Shown: positions 11,586-22,139 of the stretch, piece after piece
Position numbering within the stretch: the first letter of the stretch is position 1
How the letters are laid out: each line of letters opens with the position of its first letter
Assembly: GCF_013141425.1 (NCBI RefSeq)
Contig: NZ_JABFRA010000019.1
Coordinates: 1-64,000 of the forward strand
DNA from: Methylotenera sp.
Lineage (GTDB): Bacteria > Pseudomonadota > Gammaproteobacteria > Burkholderiales > Methylophilaceae
DNA: 64,000 bases
Direction of reading: 5' to 3'
Made by a program: the position numbers and the translations under genes
The notes under the pieces: generated by a model
Told to the model about the DNA's origin: nothing
Database searches by the model: none
What the model saw: the letters and a program-made list of their open reading frames with translations, nothing else

Positions 11586-12493
11586 TGAGTAAAACTAGGC
11601 AAAATTTGGCTGGAGAAGTACAAGGAAACTTGCTTGTAGATGAGCCGATGGCTCGCTACACAAGTTGGCGCGTGGGTGGTAAAGCAGATCAACTTTACAT
11701 ACCCGCTGGGCTAGAAGATTTACGTACGTTTTTAAAGAATCTAGATACAGGTGCGCCAGTTTATTTTGTGGGTTTGGGGTCCAATTTATTAGTGCGTGAT
11801 GGCGGCATACGCGGCACCGTCATTATTATGCATAACGTGTTGACAACACTAAAAATAGAAGGCGCCCTGATCTATGCTGAAGCTGGCGTAACTTGCGGAA
11901 AGTTAGCAAAATTCTGCGCTAAGCAAAGCAAACAAGGGGCAGAGTTTTTTGCAGGCATCCCTGGCACCTTAGGTGGGGCGTTGGCGATGAATGCAGGCTG
12001 CTATGGCACTGAGACATGGAATGTGGTGAATAGCGTCACAACCATTAACAAACAAGGTGAACTGCACAAACGTGCGGCCAATGAATTCCTAGCCAGTTAT
12101 CGCCATGTGGATATGCCAGTGGTGGATGAATGGTTTGTGGCAGCTTGGTTGGATTTGCAAATTGGCGACGCCGAAGAGTCGACACAAAGAATTAAAGATT
12201 TATTAGCCACCAGACTAGCTTCGCAGCCACTAAATCTGCCAAGCGCGGGTTCGACCTTTAGAAACCCAGCAGGTGATTTTGCCGCAAGACTGATTGAGGT
12301 GAGTGGGCTAAAAGGCTACAAGATTGGTGGTGCGCAAGTTTCAGAAAAACATGCCAATTTTATTGTGAATACTGGGAATGCCACTGCGCAGAATATTGAA
12401 CAACTGATTAAACATATGCGTGACACCGTATTGGAAAAACAAGGCGTTGCCTTGCAGCAAGAAGTGAAAGTGATTGGGGAATATTTATCGTGA
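11585..12493 (+). CDS. murB: UDP-N-acetylenolpyruvoylglucosamine reductase MurB
   Basis: Cytoplasmic FAD flavoenzyme of 302 residues that uses NADPH to reduce UDP-GlcNAc-enolpyruvate to UDP-MurNAc. FAD-binding motifs are [23 protein letters not shown] and [18 protein letters not shown]. The catalytic-domain serine motif SAGSTFRNP and [13 protein letters not shown] follow. The length is that of the shorter MurB type found beside murC and ddl, not the longer E. coli type. The stop overlaps the GTG start of ddl. Confidence 0.96.
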   Translation: MSKTRQNLAGEVQGNLLVDEPMARYTSWRVGGKADQLYIPAGLEDLRTFLKNLDTGAPVYFVGLGSNLLVRDGGIRGTVIIMHNVLTTLKIEGALIYAEAGVTCGKLAKFCAKQSKQGAEFFAGIPGTLGGALAMNAGCYGTETWNVVNSVTTINKQGELHKRAANEFLASYRHVDMPVVDEWFVAAWLDLQIGDAEESTQRIKDLLATRLASQPLNLPSAGSTFRNPAGDFAARLIEVSGLKGYKIGGAQVSEKHANFIVNTGNATAQNIEQLIKHMRDTVLEKQGVALQQEVKVIGEYLS

Positions 12494-13425
12494 GTATAAC
12501 GCTCAATAAAAAATTTGGGAAAGTGGCAGTCTTGCTAGGTGGAAAATCGGGTGAGCGTGAAGTCTCGCTGAAGAGCGGTGCAGCCGTATTGAAGGCTTTA
12601 CAAGCGCAGGGTATTGATGCGCATGGCTTTGACCCGCGCGATAAGCCTGTACATGATTTGGAAGCATTTGACCGCGTATTCATTAACTTACATGGTCGTT
12701 TTGGTGAAGATGGTTGCATGCAGGGCGCGCTCGAAATGCTACATCTTCCTTACACAGGCAGCGGCGTCATGGCATCGGCTATTGGCATGGATAAATGGCG
12801 CACCAAATTATTGTGGCGCGCCATGAATGTAGTCACGCCTGATTTTGAGTTAGTGACTGCAACGAGTGACTTTGCCGAAATAGAAAAGCGCTTGGGGCTG
12901 CCTTTATTTGTCAAGCCTGCCAATGAAGGTTCGAGCATTGGTATTAGTAAAGTAAAAGCAGCGGGTGGATTAGAGGCTGCTTACAAGATTGCTGCCGAGG
13001 CTGATCCATTGGTGATTGCTGAAAAATTTGTCGGCGGGGGCGAATATACCGTAGGCATTATTGCGGATGGTAAAGGCGACTTTAAGGCCTTGCCGATAAT
13101 TCGCATTGTGCCAAAAAATGAATTCTATGATTACGAAGCCAAATACCTGCGTGATGATACCGAGTATTTGTGCCCATGCGGACTGGGCGCCGAAAAAGAA
13201 CAGCAAATTCAGAAGGAAGCCTTGTTGGCCTTTAAAGCGGTGGGTTGCAGAGGCTGGGGACGTGTGGATTTTTTAATGGACGAAGCGGGCAATCATTATT
13301 TTTTAGAGCTCAACACAAGTCCAGGTATGACCGATCATAGCCTTGTGCCAATGGCAGCAAAAGCTGCAGGCATTAGTTTTGAACAGCTAGTTGTGCGAAT
13401 TTTGGAGTCTGCCGATGTGGGATAA
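12490..13425 (+). CDS. ddl: D-alanine:D-alanine ligase
   Basis: ATP-grasp ligase of 311 residues that makes the D-Ala-D-Ala used by MurF. Motifs include [17 protein letters not shown] at the N-terminus, [22 protein letters not shown] in the ATP-binding region, and the metal-binding end motif [17 protein letters not shown]. The start is GTG, overlapping the murB stop (GTGA); no better ATG exists nearby and the protein begins at the expected place. The length matches DdlB-type enzymes of division clusters. Confidence 0.96.
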   Translation: MSITLNKKFGKVAVLLGGKSGEREVSLKSGAAVLKALQAQGIDAHGFDPRDKPVHDLEAFDRVFINLHGRFGEDGCMQGALEMLHLPYTGSGVMASAIGMDKWRTKLLWRAMNVVTPDFELVTATSDFAEIEKRLGLPLFVKPANEGSSIGISKVKAAGGLEAAYKIAAEADPLVIAEKFVGGGEYTVGIIADGKGDFKALPIIRIVPKNEFYDYEAKYLRDDTEYLCPCGLGAEKEQQIQKEALLAFKAVGCRGWGRVDFLMDEAGNHYFLELNTSPGMTDHSLVPMAAKAAGISFEQLVVRILESADVG

Positions 13426-14206
13426 ACCTACATTGCTAAATTGGACGGCGAACCTACTATTTGCTTTGAGCGTAGTAGTGATGTTGTATTCGGCCTTGTA
13501 TGTGGTGGTGCATTTGCCAATATTCCCTTTGCGTGAAGTTAAAGTGGAAGGTCAGTTAAGCCATGTAAATCGTGAACAGGTGAAATTGATTGTGGCCAGA
13601 CATTTAAAAGGAAATTTCTTTACTTTGGATTTGATTAAGGCGCGCGATGCGTTTGAAAAATTACCTTGGGCACGCAGTGTAAGTGTGCGCCGTCGTTGGC
13701 CTGATAAGTTAGAAGTTGTGATTGAAGAGCACCAAGCTTTGGCACGCTGGGGCACTATTGCTTTAGTGAATACCCACGGCGAGTTGTTTCATGCGGCATC
13801 GGGCAGTGAATTGCCTATGTTTTACGGACCTGGCGACGGCGTAATTGAAGTGGCATCACAATTTACTGAGTTTAGTAAGACATTAAAGAATGCAGATTTA
13901 GAAATCGCTAGCTTGGCTTTAACGCCGAGACGTGCCTGGCAAATTACCACCACTGGCGGCATGGTGGTAGAGCTTGGGCGAGTAGAAATGCAACGCCGAT
14001 TAGTAAAATTTGTCAGTGTCTACCGCAATACAATTGCGGCATTGAATATGAAAGTGATGTACGCCGATTTGCGTTATCCCAATGGATTTGCAGTACGTAA
14101 ACCAGTGGAAGCGAAGCCCGCTGCTGAAGTGAAAAACACCACTACAGGCGAAGTTAAATTAAACAGCACTAAAACCTTGGGTACATTAAAACCAGTGAGA
14201 ACATAA
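13415..14206 (+). CDS. ftsQ: cell division protein FtsQ
   Basis: Bitopic divisome protein of 263 residues. A short cytoplasmic tail and one membrane segment (about residues 12-32) are followed by a POTRA domain starting at [15 protein letters not shown] and the beta domain that binds FtsB/FtsL. I chose ATG 13415, not the in-frame GTG 13391, because GGAG lies 7 bases before it and the protein then starts just before the membrane segment. The gene overlaps the end of ddl by 11 bases. The C-terminal tail is Lys/Thr rich and probably disordered. Confidence 0.94.
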   Translation: MWDKPTLLNWTANLLFALSVVVMLYSALYVVVHLPIFPLREVKVEGQLSHVNREQVKLIVARHLKGNFFTLDLIKARDAFEKLPWARSVSVRRRWPDKLEVVIEEHQALARWGTIALVNTHGELFHAASGSELPMFYGPGDGVIEVASQFTEFSKTLKNADLEIASLALTPRRAWQITTTGGMVVELGRVEMQRRLVKFVSVYRNTIAALNMKVMYADLRYPNGFAVRKPVEAKPAAEVKNTTTGEVKLNSTKTLGTLKPVRT

Positions 14207-14287
14207 TCTGAGCATGTATAAAGCGTATTACTTAAAAACATTATTAGTATAGACATAACCGTGTGATAAACGCGGAGGGAGTAAGCC

Positions 14288-15526
14288 ATGAGTAGAGTTA
14301 AAGAAGATAAAAATTTGATTGTCGGTCTGGATATAGGGACCTCAAAAATTGTGGCAATTGTGGCTGAACTACAGCCTGAAGGCACAGTTAAGGTCATTGG
14401 CCTTGGTCAGCACGTATCGCGTGGTTTGAAAAAAGGTGTAGTGATAAATATTGAATCAACTATGCAATCGATACAGCGTGCGCTGGAAGAAGCAGAGCTG
14501 ATGGCGGATTGCAAAATCAACAATGTTTATACGGGCATTGCGGGCAGTCATATCAAGAGTCTAAATTCGCACGGCATGGTAAAAATTAAAGATGCAGAAG
14601 TTTCGCAAATGGATGTGGACCGTGTAATCGAAACCGCGCGTGCCATTGCATTGCCAGCAGATCAGCAGATTCTACATATTCTTACACAAGAATTTATCAT
14701 CGACGGACAGGAGGATGTACGCGAGCCGCTTGGTATGAGCGGGATGAAGTTGGAAGTGAAAGTACATATTGTGACTGGCGCAGTGGCGGCAGCACAAAAT
14801 ATCGTGAAATGCATCAAGCGTTGTGGCATTGAAGTGAGCGATTTGATATTGCAGCCTTTAGCTTCAAGTTTGGCCGTACTTACTGAAGATGAAAAAGAGT
14901 TAGGGGTTTGTTTGGTCGATATAGGCGGTGGAACAACGGATATCGCCGTATTCAAACAAGGCGCAATTCGTCACACCGCCGTGGTGCCGATTGCGGGCGA
15001 TCAAATGACCAATGACGTGGCGGTGGCATTTCGCACGCCAACACAATCTGCAGAGGATATCAAGATCAAGCATGGCTGCGCATTACGCCAATTAGCCGAT
15101 GCCCGAGAGATAGTAGAAGTGCCAGGCGTCGATGGACGCGAGCCACGTCAATTATCCGTGCAGACTTTAGCGGAAGTACTAGAGCCGCGTGTTGTGGAGT
15201 TATATGAATTAGTGCTTAACGAACTGCGTCGCAGTGGCATGGAAGAAATGATTGCTTCAGGTATCGTCATTACTGGCGGGTCTGCCATGATGCGTGGCAT
15301 GGTGGAATTGGGTGAGGAGATATTCCACATGCCAGTACGCATGGGCCTGCCGCGTTATGTTGGCGGATTGTCCGAGGTAGTCAGCAATCCACGATATGCA
15401 ACAGGGGTGGGTTTGGTATTGATGGGTAAACAGCAGTTAGAACGCCATATTAGTGGGCAATTGGAATCAGGCTCACTCGGCAGGATTTTAGAAAGAATGA
15501 AGAGTTGGTTTCAAGGAAATTTTTAG
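14288..15526 (+). CDS. ftsA: cell division protein FtsA
   Basis: Actin-fold ATPase of 412 residues that tethers FtsZ to the membrane and recruits later divisome proteins. Visible motifs are GLDIGTSKIVAIVAEL (phosphate 1), the 1C domain, CLVDIGGGTTDIAVF (phosphate 2) and VITGGSAMMRGM (adenosine). The C-terminal end ERMKSWFQGNF is the amphipathic membrane-targeting helix. GGAGGGAG lies before the ATG, a strong ribosome binding site. The 81-base gap from ftsQ is the first real gap of the cluster and may carry a promoter. Confidence 0.97.
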   Translation: MSRVKEDKNLIVGLDIGTSKIVAIVAELQPEGTVKVIGLGQHVSRGLKKGVVINIESTMQSIQRALEEAELMADCKINNVYTGIAGSHIKSLNSHGMVKIKDAEVSQMDVDRVIETARAIALPADQQILHILTQEFIIDGQEDVREPLGMSGMKLEVKVHIVTGAVAAAQNIVKCIKRCGIEVSDLILQPLASSLAVLTEDEKELGVCLVDIGGGTTDIAVFKQGAIRHTAVVPIAGDQMTNDVAVAFRTPTQSAEDIKIKHGCALRQLADAREIVEVPGVDGREPRQLSVQTLAEVLEPRVVELYELVLNELRRSGMEEMIASGIVITGGSAMMRGMVELGEEIFHMPVRMGLPRYVGGLSEVVSNPRYATGVGLVLMGKQQLERHISGQLESGSLGRILERMKSWFQGNF

Positions 15527-15574
15527 CTATGTTGCTTTTAAAACAGCGGCTTTAAAGGATTAGTAAGTATTAAG

Positions 15575-15604
15575 TAGGCAGTTTAGGCAGAAGTAAATAG
15601 GCAG
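15575..15604 (+). repeat. three TAGGCAG repeats in the ftsA-ftsZ gap
   Basis: TAGGCAG occurs at 15575-15581, 15584-15590 and 15598-15604, all in the same orientation, in the 108-base gap before ftsZ. They lie just upstream of the strong ribosome binding site AGAGGAGA. They could be a binding site for a regulator of ftsZ or a chance expansion; nothing else in the sequence decides between these. Confidence 0.4.
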
Positions 15605-15634
15605 TAGTATCAATTAAAAAAGAGGAGAAATTAA

Positions 15635-16807
15635 ATGTTTGAAATTATGGAAAAAAACTCTCAAGAAGCCGTGATTAAGGTGATTGGGGTAGGCGGTTGC
15701 GGTGGTAACGCCGTTGCACACATGATAGAAAAAAATGTGGGAGGTGTTGAGTTTATTTGCGCAAATACAGATATGCAGGCATTGAAAAAAAGCCAGGCAA
15801 AAACAGTCTTGCAAATGGGTGTGGCGATGACTAAAGGTTTGGGTGCGGGTGCTAGACCTGAAATCGGTCGCGAGGCAGCATTTGAAGATCGCGATGCAAT
15901 TGCCGAGTTGATTGATGGCGCCGATATGTTGTTTATCACTGCAGGTATGGGCGGTGGAACCGGTACAGGTGCGGCGCCTGTGATTGCACAAATCGCTAAA
16001 GAAATGGGTATTTTGACAGTGGCTGTAGTCACCAAACCATTCGCTTTTGAAGGTAAGCGCACTAAAGTTGCAACGGATGGCTTGGAAGAGTTGTCAAAAT
16101 ACGTGGATTCTCTGATTGTGATTCCTAACGAAAAGTTAATGGAAGTATTGGGCGAAGATGTACCCTTTTTAGAAGCGTTCAGAGCGGCTAATGATGTGTT
16201 GCATAATGCGGTTTCTGGCATTGCTGAAATTATTAATTGCCCTGGGCTAGTGAACGTTGACTTTGCTGATGTACGCACTGTGATGTCTGAAATGGGCATG
16301 GCGATGATGGGTTCAGCGATCGCAAGTGGGCCAGATCGTGCGCGTATCGCCGCAGAACAAGCGGTGGCGAGTCCATTGCTAGAAGATGTCAACCTTGCAA
16401 ATGCTCGTGGCGTTTTGGTGAATATCACCACTTCAGCTTCTTTCAAAATGAAAGAATATTATGACGTGATGAATACTATTAAAGCATTTACAGCCGATGA
16501 TGCAACAGTGATTGTAGGTAACGTGTTTGATGAAGCAATGGGCGATGGCCTGCGCGTGACAATGGTAGCCACTGGATTAACAGGTGCGCAACGCCGTCAG
16601 CAAAAACCAGAGTTGCGCGTAATGACACAAGAGATTGTGCGTAACGGAACAACGAATCAGCCAATGTTTGTCGGTGGAAATATGGATGAAGATGATGCAC
16701 CACAAGTGTTTGGCTCAAATAGCCGCCGTGCGCAGGTGGAAGCTATGAAAATGTCAGGGATGGAAGAATACGATATTCCTGCATTTTTACGCAATCAAGC
16801 GGATTAA
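15635..16807 (+). CDS. ftsZ: cell division GTPase FtsZ
   Basis: Tubulin-like GTPase of 390 residues that forms the Z ring. The GTP-binding signature GGGTGTG is at 106-112, and the catalytic T7 loop is NVDFADVRTVM. The conserved C-terminal peptide EYDIPAFLR, which binds FtsA and ZipA, is intact near the end after a short linker. A very strong ribosome binding site (AGAGGAGA) precedes the ATG, consistent with the high FtsZ level cells need. Confidence 0.98.
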   Translation: MFEIMEKNSQEAVIKVIGVGGCGGNAVAHMIEKNVGGVEFICANTDMQALKKSQAKTVLQMGVAMTKGLGAGARPEIGREAAFEDRDAIAELIDGADMLFITAGMGGGTGTGAAPVIAQIAKEMGILTVAVVTKPFAFEGKRTKVATDGLEELSKYVDSLIVIPNEKLMEVLGEDVPFLEAFRAANDVLHNAVSGIAEIINCPGLVNVDFADVRTVMSEMGMAMMGSAIASGPDRARIAAEQAVASPLLEDVNLANARGVLVNITTSASFKMKEYYDVMNTIKAFTADDATVIVGNVFDEAMGDGLRVTMVATGLTGAQRRQQKPELRVMTQEIVRNGTTNQPMFVGGNMDEDDAPQVFGSNSRRAQVEAMKMSGMEEYDIPAFLRNQAD

Positions 16808-16959
16808 TCGCTTGGTAATGGCATTAATAAACCAATTTAATGCTTACTTTGTTGAGGATGTCGTCAAGCTGGCGGTAGTAAGTAAATGCATAAATATGCT
16901 ACTATTTGCTTGATTAGTAAGGTAAATATTGATTTGCAATTTAGGAATGTTAACCATTG

Positions 16960-17889
16960 ATGTTAAAGCAACGTACATTAAAAAAAGCGACTAGCGCCAC
17001 TGGCGTTGGCTTGCACAACGGCGAAAAGGTTACTCTTACCCTTCGACCAGCTGCGGCCGATACTGGCATTGTTTTCAGACGGGTTGATCTGCCTCAACCC
17101 AATGAAATCTTAGCGACTCCTGACGCAGTACATGACACCCGCATGTGCTCGGCGTTAGAGGCCAATGGCGCACGTGTTGCTACTGTTGAACATATCATGT
17201 CAGCATTGGCTGGCTTAGGTGTGGACAATGTTTATATTGATGTTGATGCCTCAGAAATTCCGATTATGGATGGTAGCTCGGGCCCCTTTGTTTTCTTATT
17301 GCAAGAAGCGGGCGTTGTGGAGCAGACTGCCGCTAAAAAATTCATACGTGTTTTAAAGACGGTTGAAGTGATTGAAGGTGATAAATGGGTGCGGTTTGAG
17401 CCATATCAAGGATTTAAGATTGATTTCACTATTCATTTTAATCATCCCGTGTTCGAGCATTCTGGTTGCAATGTGAAAATTGACTTCGCTAGAGATTCCT
17501 ATATTAAAGAAATAAGTCGTGCGCGTACCTTTGGCTTTATGCACGAAGTAGAGTACTTGCGCTCAAATGGCTTAGCGCGTGGCGGTAGTTTAGATAACGC
17601 CATTGTTTTAGACGAATATCGTGTCATTAACGCAGATGGTTTGCGCTATGACGATGAGTTTGCAAAACATAAGGTACTTGATGCGATTGGTGATTTGTAC
17701 ATGCTGGGACACCCGATTTTAGGCGCTTTTTTTGCTTACAAATCTGGTCATGCGTTGAATAACCAGTTGATTCGAGCTCTACTGCAAGATGAATCAGCTT
17801 GGGAATATGCAACTTTTGAAAAACAAGAAGATGCGCCAGATGTATTCTTGGCACAAGAAAACTCATTGTTCCCAGAGCCAGTTTATTAA
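16960..17889 (+). CDS. lpxC: UDP-3-O-acyl-GlcNAc deacetylase LpxC
   Basis: Zinc enzyme of 309 residues for the committed step of lipid A synthesis. The zinc ligands are at H78 ([10 protein letters not shown]), H237 and D241 (HKVLDAIGD), with the GHALNN segment near residue 265. I start it at ATG 16960 and not the adjoining TTG 16957, since LpxC proteins begin MLKQRTLK. The 149-base gap after ftsZ probably holds its own promoter. Placement directly after ftsZ is standard in proteobacteria and means an outer membrane with LPS. Confidence 0.97.
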   Translation: MLKQRTLKKATSATGVGLHNGEKVTLTLRPAAADTGIVFRRVDLPQPNEILATPDAVHDTRMCSALEANGARVATVEHIMSALAGLGVDNVYIDVDASEIPIMDGSSGPFVFLLQEAGVVEQTAAKKFIRVLKTVEVIEGDKWVRFEPYQGFKIDFTIHFNHPVFEHSGCNVKIDFARDSYIKEISRARTFGFMHEVEYLRSNGLARGGSLDNAIVLDEYRVINADGLRYDDEFAKHKVLDAIGDLYMLGHPILGAFFAYKSGHALNNQLIRALLQDESAWEYATFEKQEDAPDVFLAQENSLFPEPVY

Positions 17890-17941
17890 CAGCTTGCTTT
17901 AGATTCCTGAATTGAGTGGATTTAGAGTTGTTGTATAAAAC

Positions 17942-17947
17942 TATAAT
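17942..17947 (+). promoter_or_regulatory. possible -10 element before the lytic transglycosylase gene
   Basis: A perfect TATAAT lies 30 bases before the start codon of the slt-like gene. No clear -35 hexamer sits at 16-18 bases, so this is a weak call based on the -10 alone. Confidence 0.4.
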
Positions 17948-17977
17948 GGTAAGTAATTTATTAAAAAGGGGCGTTCT

Positions 17978-19927
17978 ATGAATTTTACTCGCCTTCTATT
18001 CGCGTTTGTAGCCATCGCGTTATCCACACAGGCGTATGCCTTATCTGATCAAACTTTGTTTCAGCATGCGCGGCAAGCTTATGCGGCAAAAAATGAAATC
18101 GCCTTATCTGAAGATGTCAGTCAACTAAATACCCAGCAATATATTCTCGCGCCGTATGCCGATTATTGGCTGATGCTACTAAAGCTCGACCAAGCGAGAG
18201 ATGAAGAAGTACAGAACTTTATAGCACAATATGTCGACATGCCTTTTGCAGACCGCGTTCGTGGTGAATGGCTAAAAAAACTGGCAAAACAGCAAAACTG
18301 GGATTCGTTTTTTGCAGAACACGCGCTTTTTCAGCGTGAAGATGCTGCTGTGCAATGTTATGCACTGTATGGGCATCGACTGCTTAATGATTTAGAGGTG
18401 ACTAGCCAAGTTAAAGAACTATGGCTTACGAGCGTTGACCTGCCGAGTAACTGTAATCAATTATTTGATGAATTACAAAAAACAGGTGAATTAAGTAATG
18501 AGGATATTTGGGCTAGATTCAGATTGGCGCTACACGATGGAAAGTTGAGTTTAGCTAAAAGTGTGTTTGCACGATTGCCGCATTCGGATGATGCTAACCT
18601 CAAATTGCTTGACCGTGCTTATCAGTCACCACAGTTGGTTTTAGATAAAAAATTAGTTTCATTCAAAACGAAATATGGCACGGAGCTTAATCTATATGCT
18701 ATTGACCGGCTAGCGCGCAATAATATTGAATCCGCTATTAGCACCCTAAAAAAGCTACAGAGTCAGATTGATCCTGAAAATAGAAGTTTTGCTTGGGGTC
18801 GTGTAGCCTATCACGCCGCACGCAAACATTATCCGCAGGCGCTTGATTTTTATGCACTGGCAGACGGTGCAAACTTGGATAAAGAACAATTGGCTTGGCA
18901 AGTGCGCGCGGCACTGCGCGCTCAAGACTGGGTGACTGTTCAGGCAGCAATTTTGCAGATGCCGAGCAAGCAACAAGAAGAGGCTGTTTGGCGTTATTGG
19001 CTAGCACGATCATATAGAGAGGCGGGCGAAGTTGGAATTGCCAATTCGATATTTGGCAAACTTTCTACTGAGCGGCATTTTTATGGCTGGCTGGCAGCCG
19101 AAGAACTTGAAAGTATAATGAGTAGTTCGGCCATCGATTACAAGTTGACGGATGTTGAAGTGACGGCAATCGCCAGTCAGCCTGAAATCAAGCGCGCGCT
19201 TGAGTTGCAGCGTTTAGACATGCGCTGGGAAGCAAAGGCGGAGTGGGCTTGGGCAACACGCCACTATGATGATAAGCAATTATTGGCGGCTGCCGAATAT
19301 GCGTTGCGTCAAAAGTGGTACGACATTGCTATCAGTACCGCAGATAACACCAAATACGTGCATAATTTCAATTTGCGCTATCCGACACCGTACCGTGATT
19401 TTTTCAAAAAATATGCGGCTAATGTTGATCTCGACGAAGCTTGGGTTTATGGCATTACGCGTCAAGAAAGCCGCTTTATGCACTATGCTAAATCGGGCGT
19501 AGGCGCGTCGGGCTTAATGCAGTTGATGCCAGCCACGGCTAAGTGGGTGGCAAAGCGCAAGGGCGTGAATGGCTATAATAATACGATGATTCATGATTTA
19601 AGCACTAATGTGGAGTTCGGTACCTATTACATGCGCTACACCTTAGACTTGATGGGTGGTCAGGCAGTGATGGCAACTGCGGGCTATAACGCTGGGCCGA
19701 GCCGCGCAAAGCGTTGGCAGGCAAGTGAGCCGCTTGAGGCCGCCATTTACATTGAGAGCATCCCGTTTACCGAAACTCGACTATACGTACAAAAAGTCAT
19801 GGCGAATGCGCAGCTTTATGCTCCGCGCGTGGACGCTAAAATACAAACGCTAAAATCGCGCTTAGGTACGATACCTGGCAGTGGCAAGCCAGAAATCATC
19901 AGTGAAGATAATCCAGAAACCGAATAG
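17978..19927 (+). CDS. slt: soluble lytic murein transglycosylase (Slt70 type)
   Basis: Periplasmic enzyme of 649 residues that cleaves the MurNAc-GlcNAc bond with formation of 1,6-anhydroMurNAc. An N-terminal signal peptide (cleavage after about residue 21, TQAYA) is followed by a long alpha-superhelical U/L region. The C-terminal SLT domain has the catalytic glutamate E497 in ITRQESRF, with GLMQLMPATAK and ATAGYNAGPSRAKRW. The length matches Slt70. An AAAAGGGG ribosome site precedes the ATG. It follows the division cluster but probably has its own promoter. Confidence 0.93.
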   Translation: MNFTRLLFAFVAIALSTQAYALSDQTLFQHARQAYAAKNEIALSEDVSQLNTQQYILAPYADYWLMLLKLDQARDEEVQNFIAQYVDMPFADRVRGEWLKKLAKQQNWDSFFAEHALFQREDAAVQCYALYGHRLLNDLEVTSQVKELWLTSVDLPSNCNQLFDELQKTGELSNEDIWARFRLALHDGKLSLAKSVFARLPHSDDANLKLLDRAYQSPQLVLDKKLVSFKTKYGTELNLYAIDRLARNNIESAISTLKKLQSQIDPENRSFAWGRVAYHAARKHYPQALDFYALADGANLDKEQLAWQVRAALRAQDWVTVQAAILQMPSKQQEEAVWRYWLARSYREAGEVGIANSIFGKLSTERHFYGWLAAEELESIMSSSAIDYKLTDVEVTAIASQPEIKRALELQRLDMRWEAKAEWAWATRHYDDKQLLAAAEYALRQKWYDIAISTADNTKYVHNFNLRYPTPYRDFFKKYAANVDLDEAWVYGITRQESRFMHYAKSGVGASGLMQLMPATAKWVAKRKGVNGYNNTMIHDLSTNVEFGTYYMRYTLDLMGGQAVMATAGYNAGPSRAKRWQASEPLEAAIYIESIPFTETRLYVQKVMANAQLYAPRVDAKIQTLKSRLGTIPGSGKPEIISEDNPETE

Positions 19928-19961
19928 TTTTTAAAAATTGAATGTTAAAGGTATAAATCAG

Positions 19962-20903
19962 ATGAAAGAAATATGTGTTTTAGGCGGCTCAGGTTTTGTA
20001 GGCAGTGCCATCGTAGCAAAGCTAGATGCAGCGGGCTATGCGGTTAAAGTGCTAACGCGCCGTAGAGATGCAGCTAAACATCTGTTCTTATTGCCTAATG
20101 TACAAGTTGTCGAGTGCAATGTTCAAGATTATCAAGCGCTGAATAGTGCTTTAAGAGGAGTAGATGCAGTAATCAATTTGATTGGTGTATTGCATCAAAG
20201 TCGCCAGCATAGTTTTAATGCCATGCACCATCAGTTGCCAGCGCAGTTAGCCAAAATCTGTGTGGATTTAAATATTAAACGTTTGCTGCACATGAGTAGT
20301 TTGCGGGCAGGTAAAAATGCGCCCAGTCAATATTTACGCTCAAAAGGCGCAGGAGAGGCGGCGCTATTGGAGTACCAGCATCAGTTGAACATCACAATAT
20401 TTAGGCCCTCGATTATTTTTGGTCGAGGTGACAGTTTTATCAATTTGTTTGCTAGCCTTGTTAAAAACTTACCTATTGTAGTGTTGGCTAAGCCCAATGC
20501 TAAGTTCCAGCCAGTTTGGGTGGAAGATGTGGCGAGTTGTTTTGTGTCTAGCATAGAAAATACAGATACCTATGGTCATACTTACGAGTTGGCTGGCCCT
20601 AGCGTTTACCGTTTCCATGAGTTGGTAAAAACTGTCATGGCGACACTGCAAATTAAGCGACTAATTATTGGTCTGAATGATAGTTTTTCATACTTTCAGG
20701 CGCTGGTGATGGAATTCCTGCCTGTGAAGTTAATGTCACGCGATAATATTCGTTCAATGGAAGTCGATAGTGTTAGTGATCAACCTTTTCCAAATGCTTT
20801 CAACCTCGTGCCTACCTCTTTAGAATCCATCATTCCACAGTATCTCGTCGACCAAACACCACGTGGTGCGTATGATCGATTTCGTCGCTTCGCAGCTAGA
20901 TAA
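19962..20903 (+). CDS. NAD(P)-binding protein of the complex I 39 kDa subunit-like SDR family
   Basis: Extended short-chain dehydrogenase of 313 residues. The N-terminal Rossmann motif is GGSGFVGSAIV, and AVINLIGVLHQSRQHSF follows. Proteins of this type resemble the NDUFA9/39 kDa accessory subunit of complex I and are also annotated as NAD-dependent epimerases; the bacterial substrate is not established. I use ATG 19962 and not the upstream TTG 19938 because AAAGG precedes it and it places the Rossmann motif at the usual distance from the start. It lies in line with slt and cca. Confidence 0.8.
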   Translation: MKEICVLGGSGFVGSAIVAKLDAAGYAVKVLTRRRDAAKHLFLLPNVQVVECNVQDYQALNSALRGVDAVINLIGVLHQSRQHSFNAMHHQLPAQLAKICVDLNIKRLLHMSSLRAGKNAPSQYLRSKGAGEAALLEYQHQLNITIFRPSIIFGRGDSFINLFASLVKNLPIVVLAKPNAKFQPVWVEDVASCFVSSIENTDTYGHTYELAGPSVYRFHELVKTVMATLQIKRLIIGLNDSFSYFQALVMEFLPVKLMSRDNIRSMEVDSVSDQPFPNAFNLVPTSLESIIPQYLVDQTPRGAYDRFRRFAAR

Positions 20904-20918
20904 CATAGGTAAGCTGCC

Positions 20919-22139
20919 ATGCAAATCTATCTGGTTGGCGGTGCAGTTCGCGATGAATTATTAGGACTATCCGTTAAAGACAAAGATTATGTCGTTGTTG
21001 GCAGCACTCCTGAAGAAATGCAAGCTAATGGTTTTAAGCCAGTAGGCAAAGACTTTCCTGTTTTTCTTCACCCCCAAACCCATGACGAATATGCCTTAGC
21101 TCGTACAGAACGAAAAACTGCTAAAGGCTATAAGGGTTTTGCTGTAAGTGCTTCTGTAGACGTGACTTTAGAAGAAGACTTGGCGCGCCGTGATTTAACC
21201 ATTAATGCGATTGCAAAAGATTGCGATGGCAAGCTTATCGACCCTTATAACGGCTTAGCAGATATACACTCTAAAACCTTGCGCCACGTCAGTGAAGCCT
21301 TTGCTGAAGATCCAGTACGTATACTTCGCGCCGCTAGACTATCAGCCAGATTTGGTGACTTTATAGTGGCAGCAGAAACACAACAACTCATGCAACACAT
21401 GGTGGATGAAGGGGAAGTGGATGCCTTGGTTGCGGAACGTGTTTGGCAAGAGTTGGCAAAAGGCCTGATGGAGGATAAACCAAGTCGAATGTTTGATGTG
21501 TTACGTGCCTGTGGAGCTTTGCGGAAAATATTGCCAGAGCTAGATAAACTATGGGGCGTGCCGCAGCCCCCACAGTATCATCCTGAAGTCGATACGGGGC
21601 TACATATTATGCTGGTAATCGATTATACCGCTAGGCAGAACTTTAGCTTGCCAATTCGTTTTGCTGCCTTGATGCACGATTTAGGCAAGGGTACTACACC
21701 AATTGAGTTATTGCCTCGCCACATTGGCCATGAAGAACGGAGTGTGCGCTTACTCAAGGAGGTGAGTAAGCGCTTACGCGTACCAAATGATTGCAAAGAA
21801 CTTGCTCAATTAGTCGCTAAATTTCATGGAAAGTTATATCAAACACTGCAGATGAGACCAAGTACCTTGCTGGAATTTTTAATAGAGTTGGATGCTATTC
21901 GACAACCAGCTCGTTTTAAGGATTTTTTAAAAGCATGTGAGGCAGATTCACGCGGTAGAACAGGCTTTGAAAACTGCCCAACACCGGCAGCAGACTTAAT
22001 GTTAAAAGTGCTGGAAGCCGCATCCAGCATTGATGCTGGCTTAGTGGCAAGTGGGTATTTAGAAACAGAGAAAATTAAAGTCGCTGTGTTTGAAGCAAGA
22101 TTAGAGGCCGTCAAGCATGCGTTAAAAAATATCGCTTAA
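20919..22139 (+). CDS. cca: multifunctional CCA tRNA nucleotidyltransferase
   Basis: Class II nucleotidyltransferase of 406 residues that builds or repairs the 3' CCA end of tRNAs. The N-terminal signature GGAVRDELLG, the DKDYVVVG metal-binding segment and RRDLTINAIA are present. A C-terminal HD phosphohydrolase domain (LMHDLGKG, then GHEERSVRL) makes it the longer gammaproteobacterial/betaproteobacterial multifunctional type. The stop codon is shared with the stop of the convergent small gene on the other strand. Confidence 0.95.
   Translation: MQIYLVGGAVRDELLGLSVKDKDYVVVGSTPEEMQANGFKPVGKDFPVFLHPQTHDEYALARTERKTAKGYKGFAVSASVDVTLEEDLARRDLTINAIAKDCDGKLIDPYNGLADIHSKTLRHVSEAFAEDPVRILRAARLSARFGDFIVAAETQQLMQHMVDEGEVDALVAERVWQELAKGLMEDKPSRMFDVLRACGALRKILPELDKLWGVPQPPQYHPEVDTGLHIMLVIDYTARQNFSLPIRFAALMHDLGKGTTPIELLPRHIGHEERSVRLLKEVSKRLRVPNDCKELAQLVAKFHGKLYQTLQMRPSTLLEFLIELDAIRQPARFKDFLKACEADSRGRTGFENCPTPAADLMLKVLEAASSIDAGLVASGYLETEKIKVAVFEARLEAVKHALKNIA

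Noticed and set aside
15661-16446. 261-residue open frame opposite ftsZ
   Set aside because: Antisense shadow produced by the codon pattern of a strongly conserved gene; no ribosome site and no recognisable domain.
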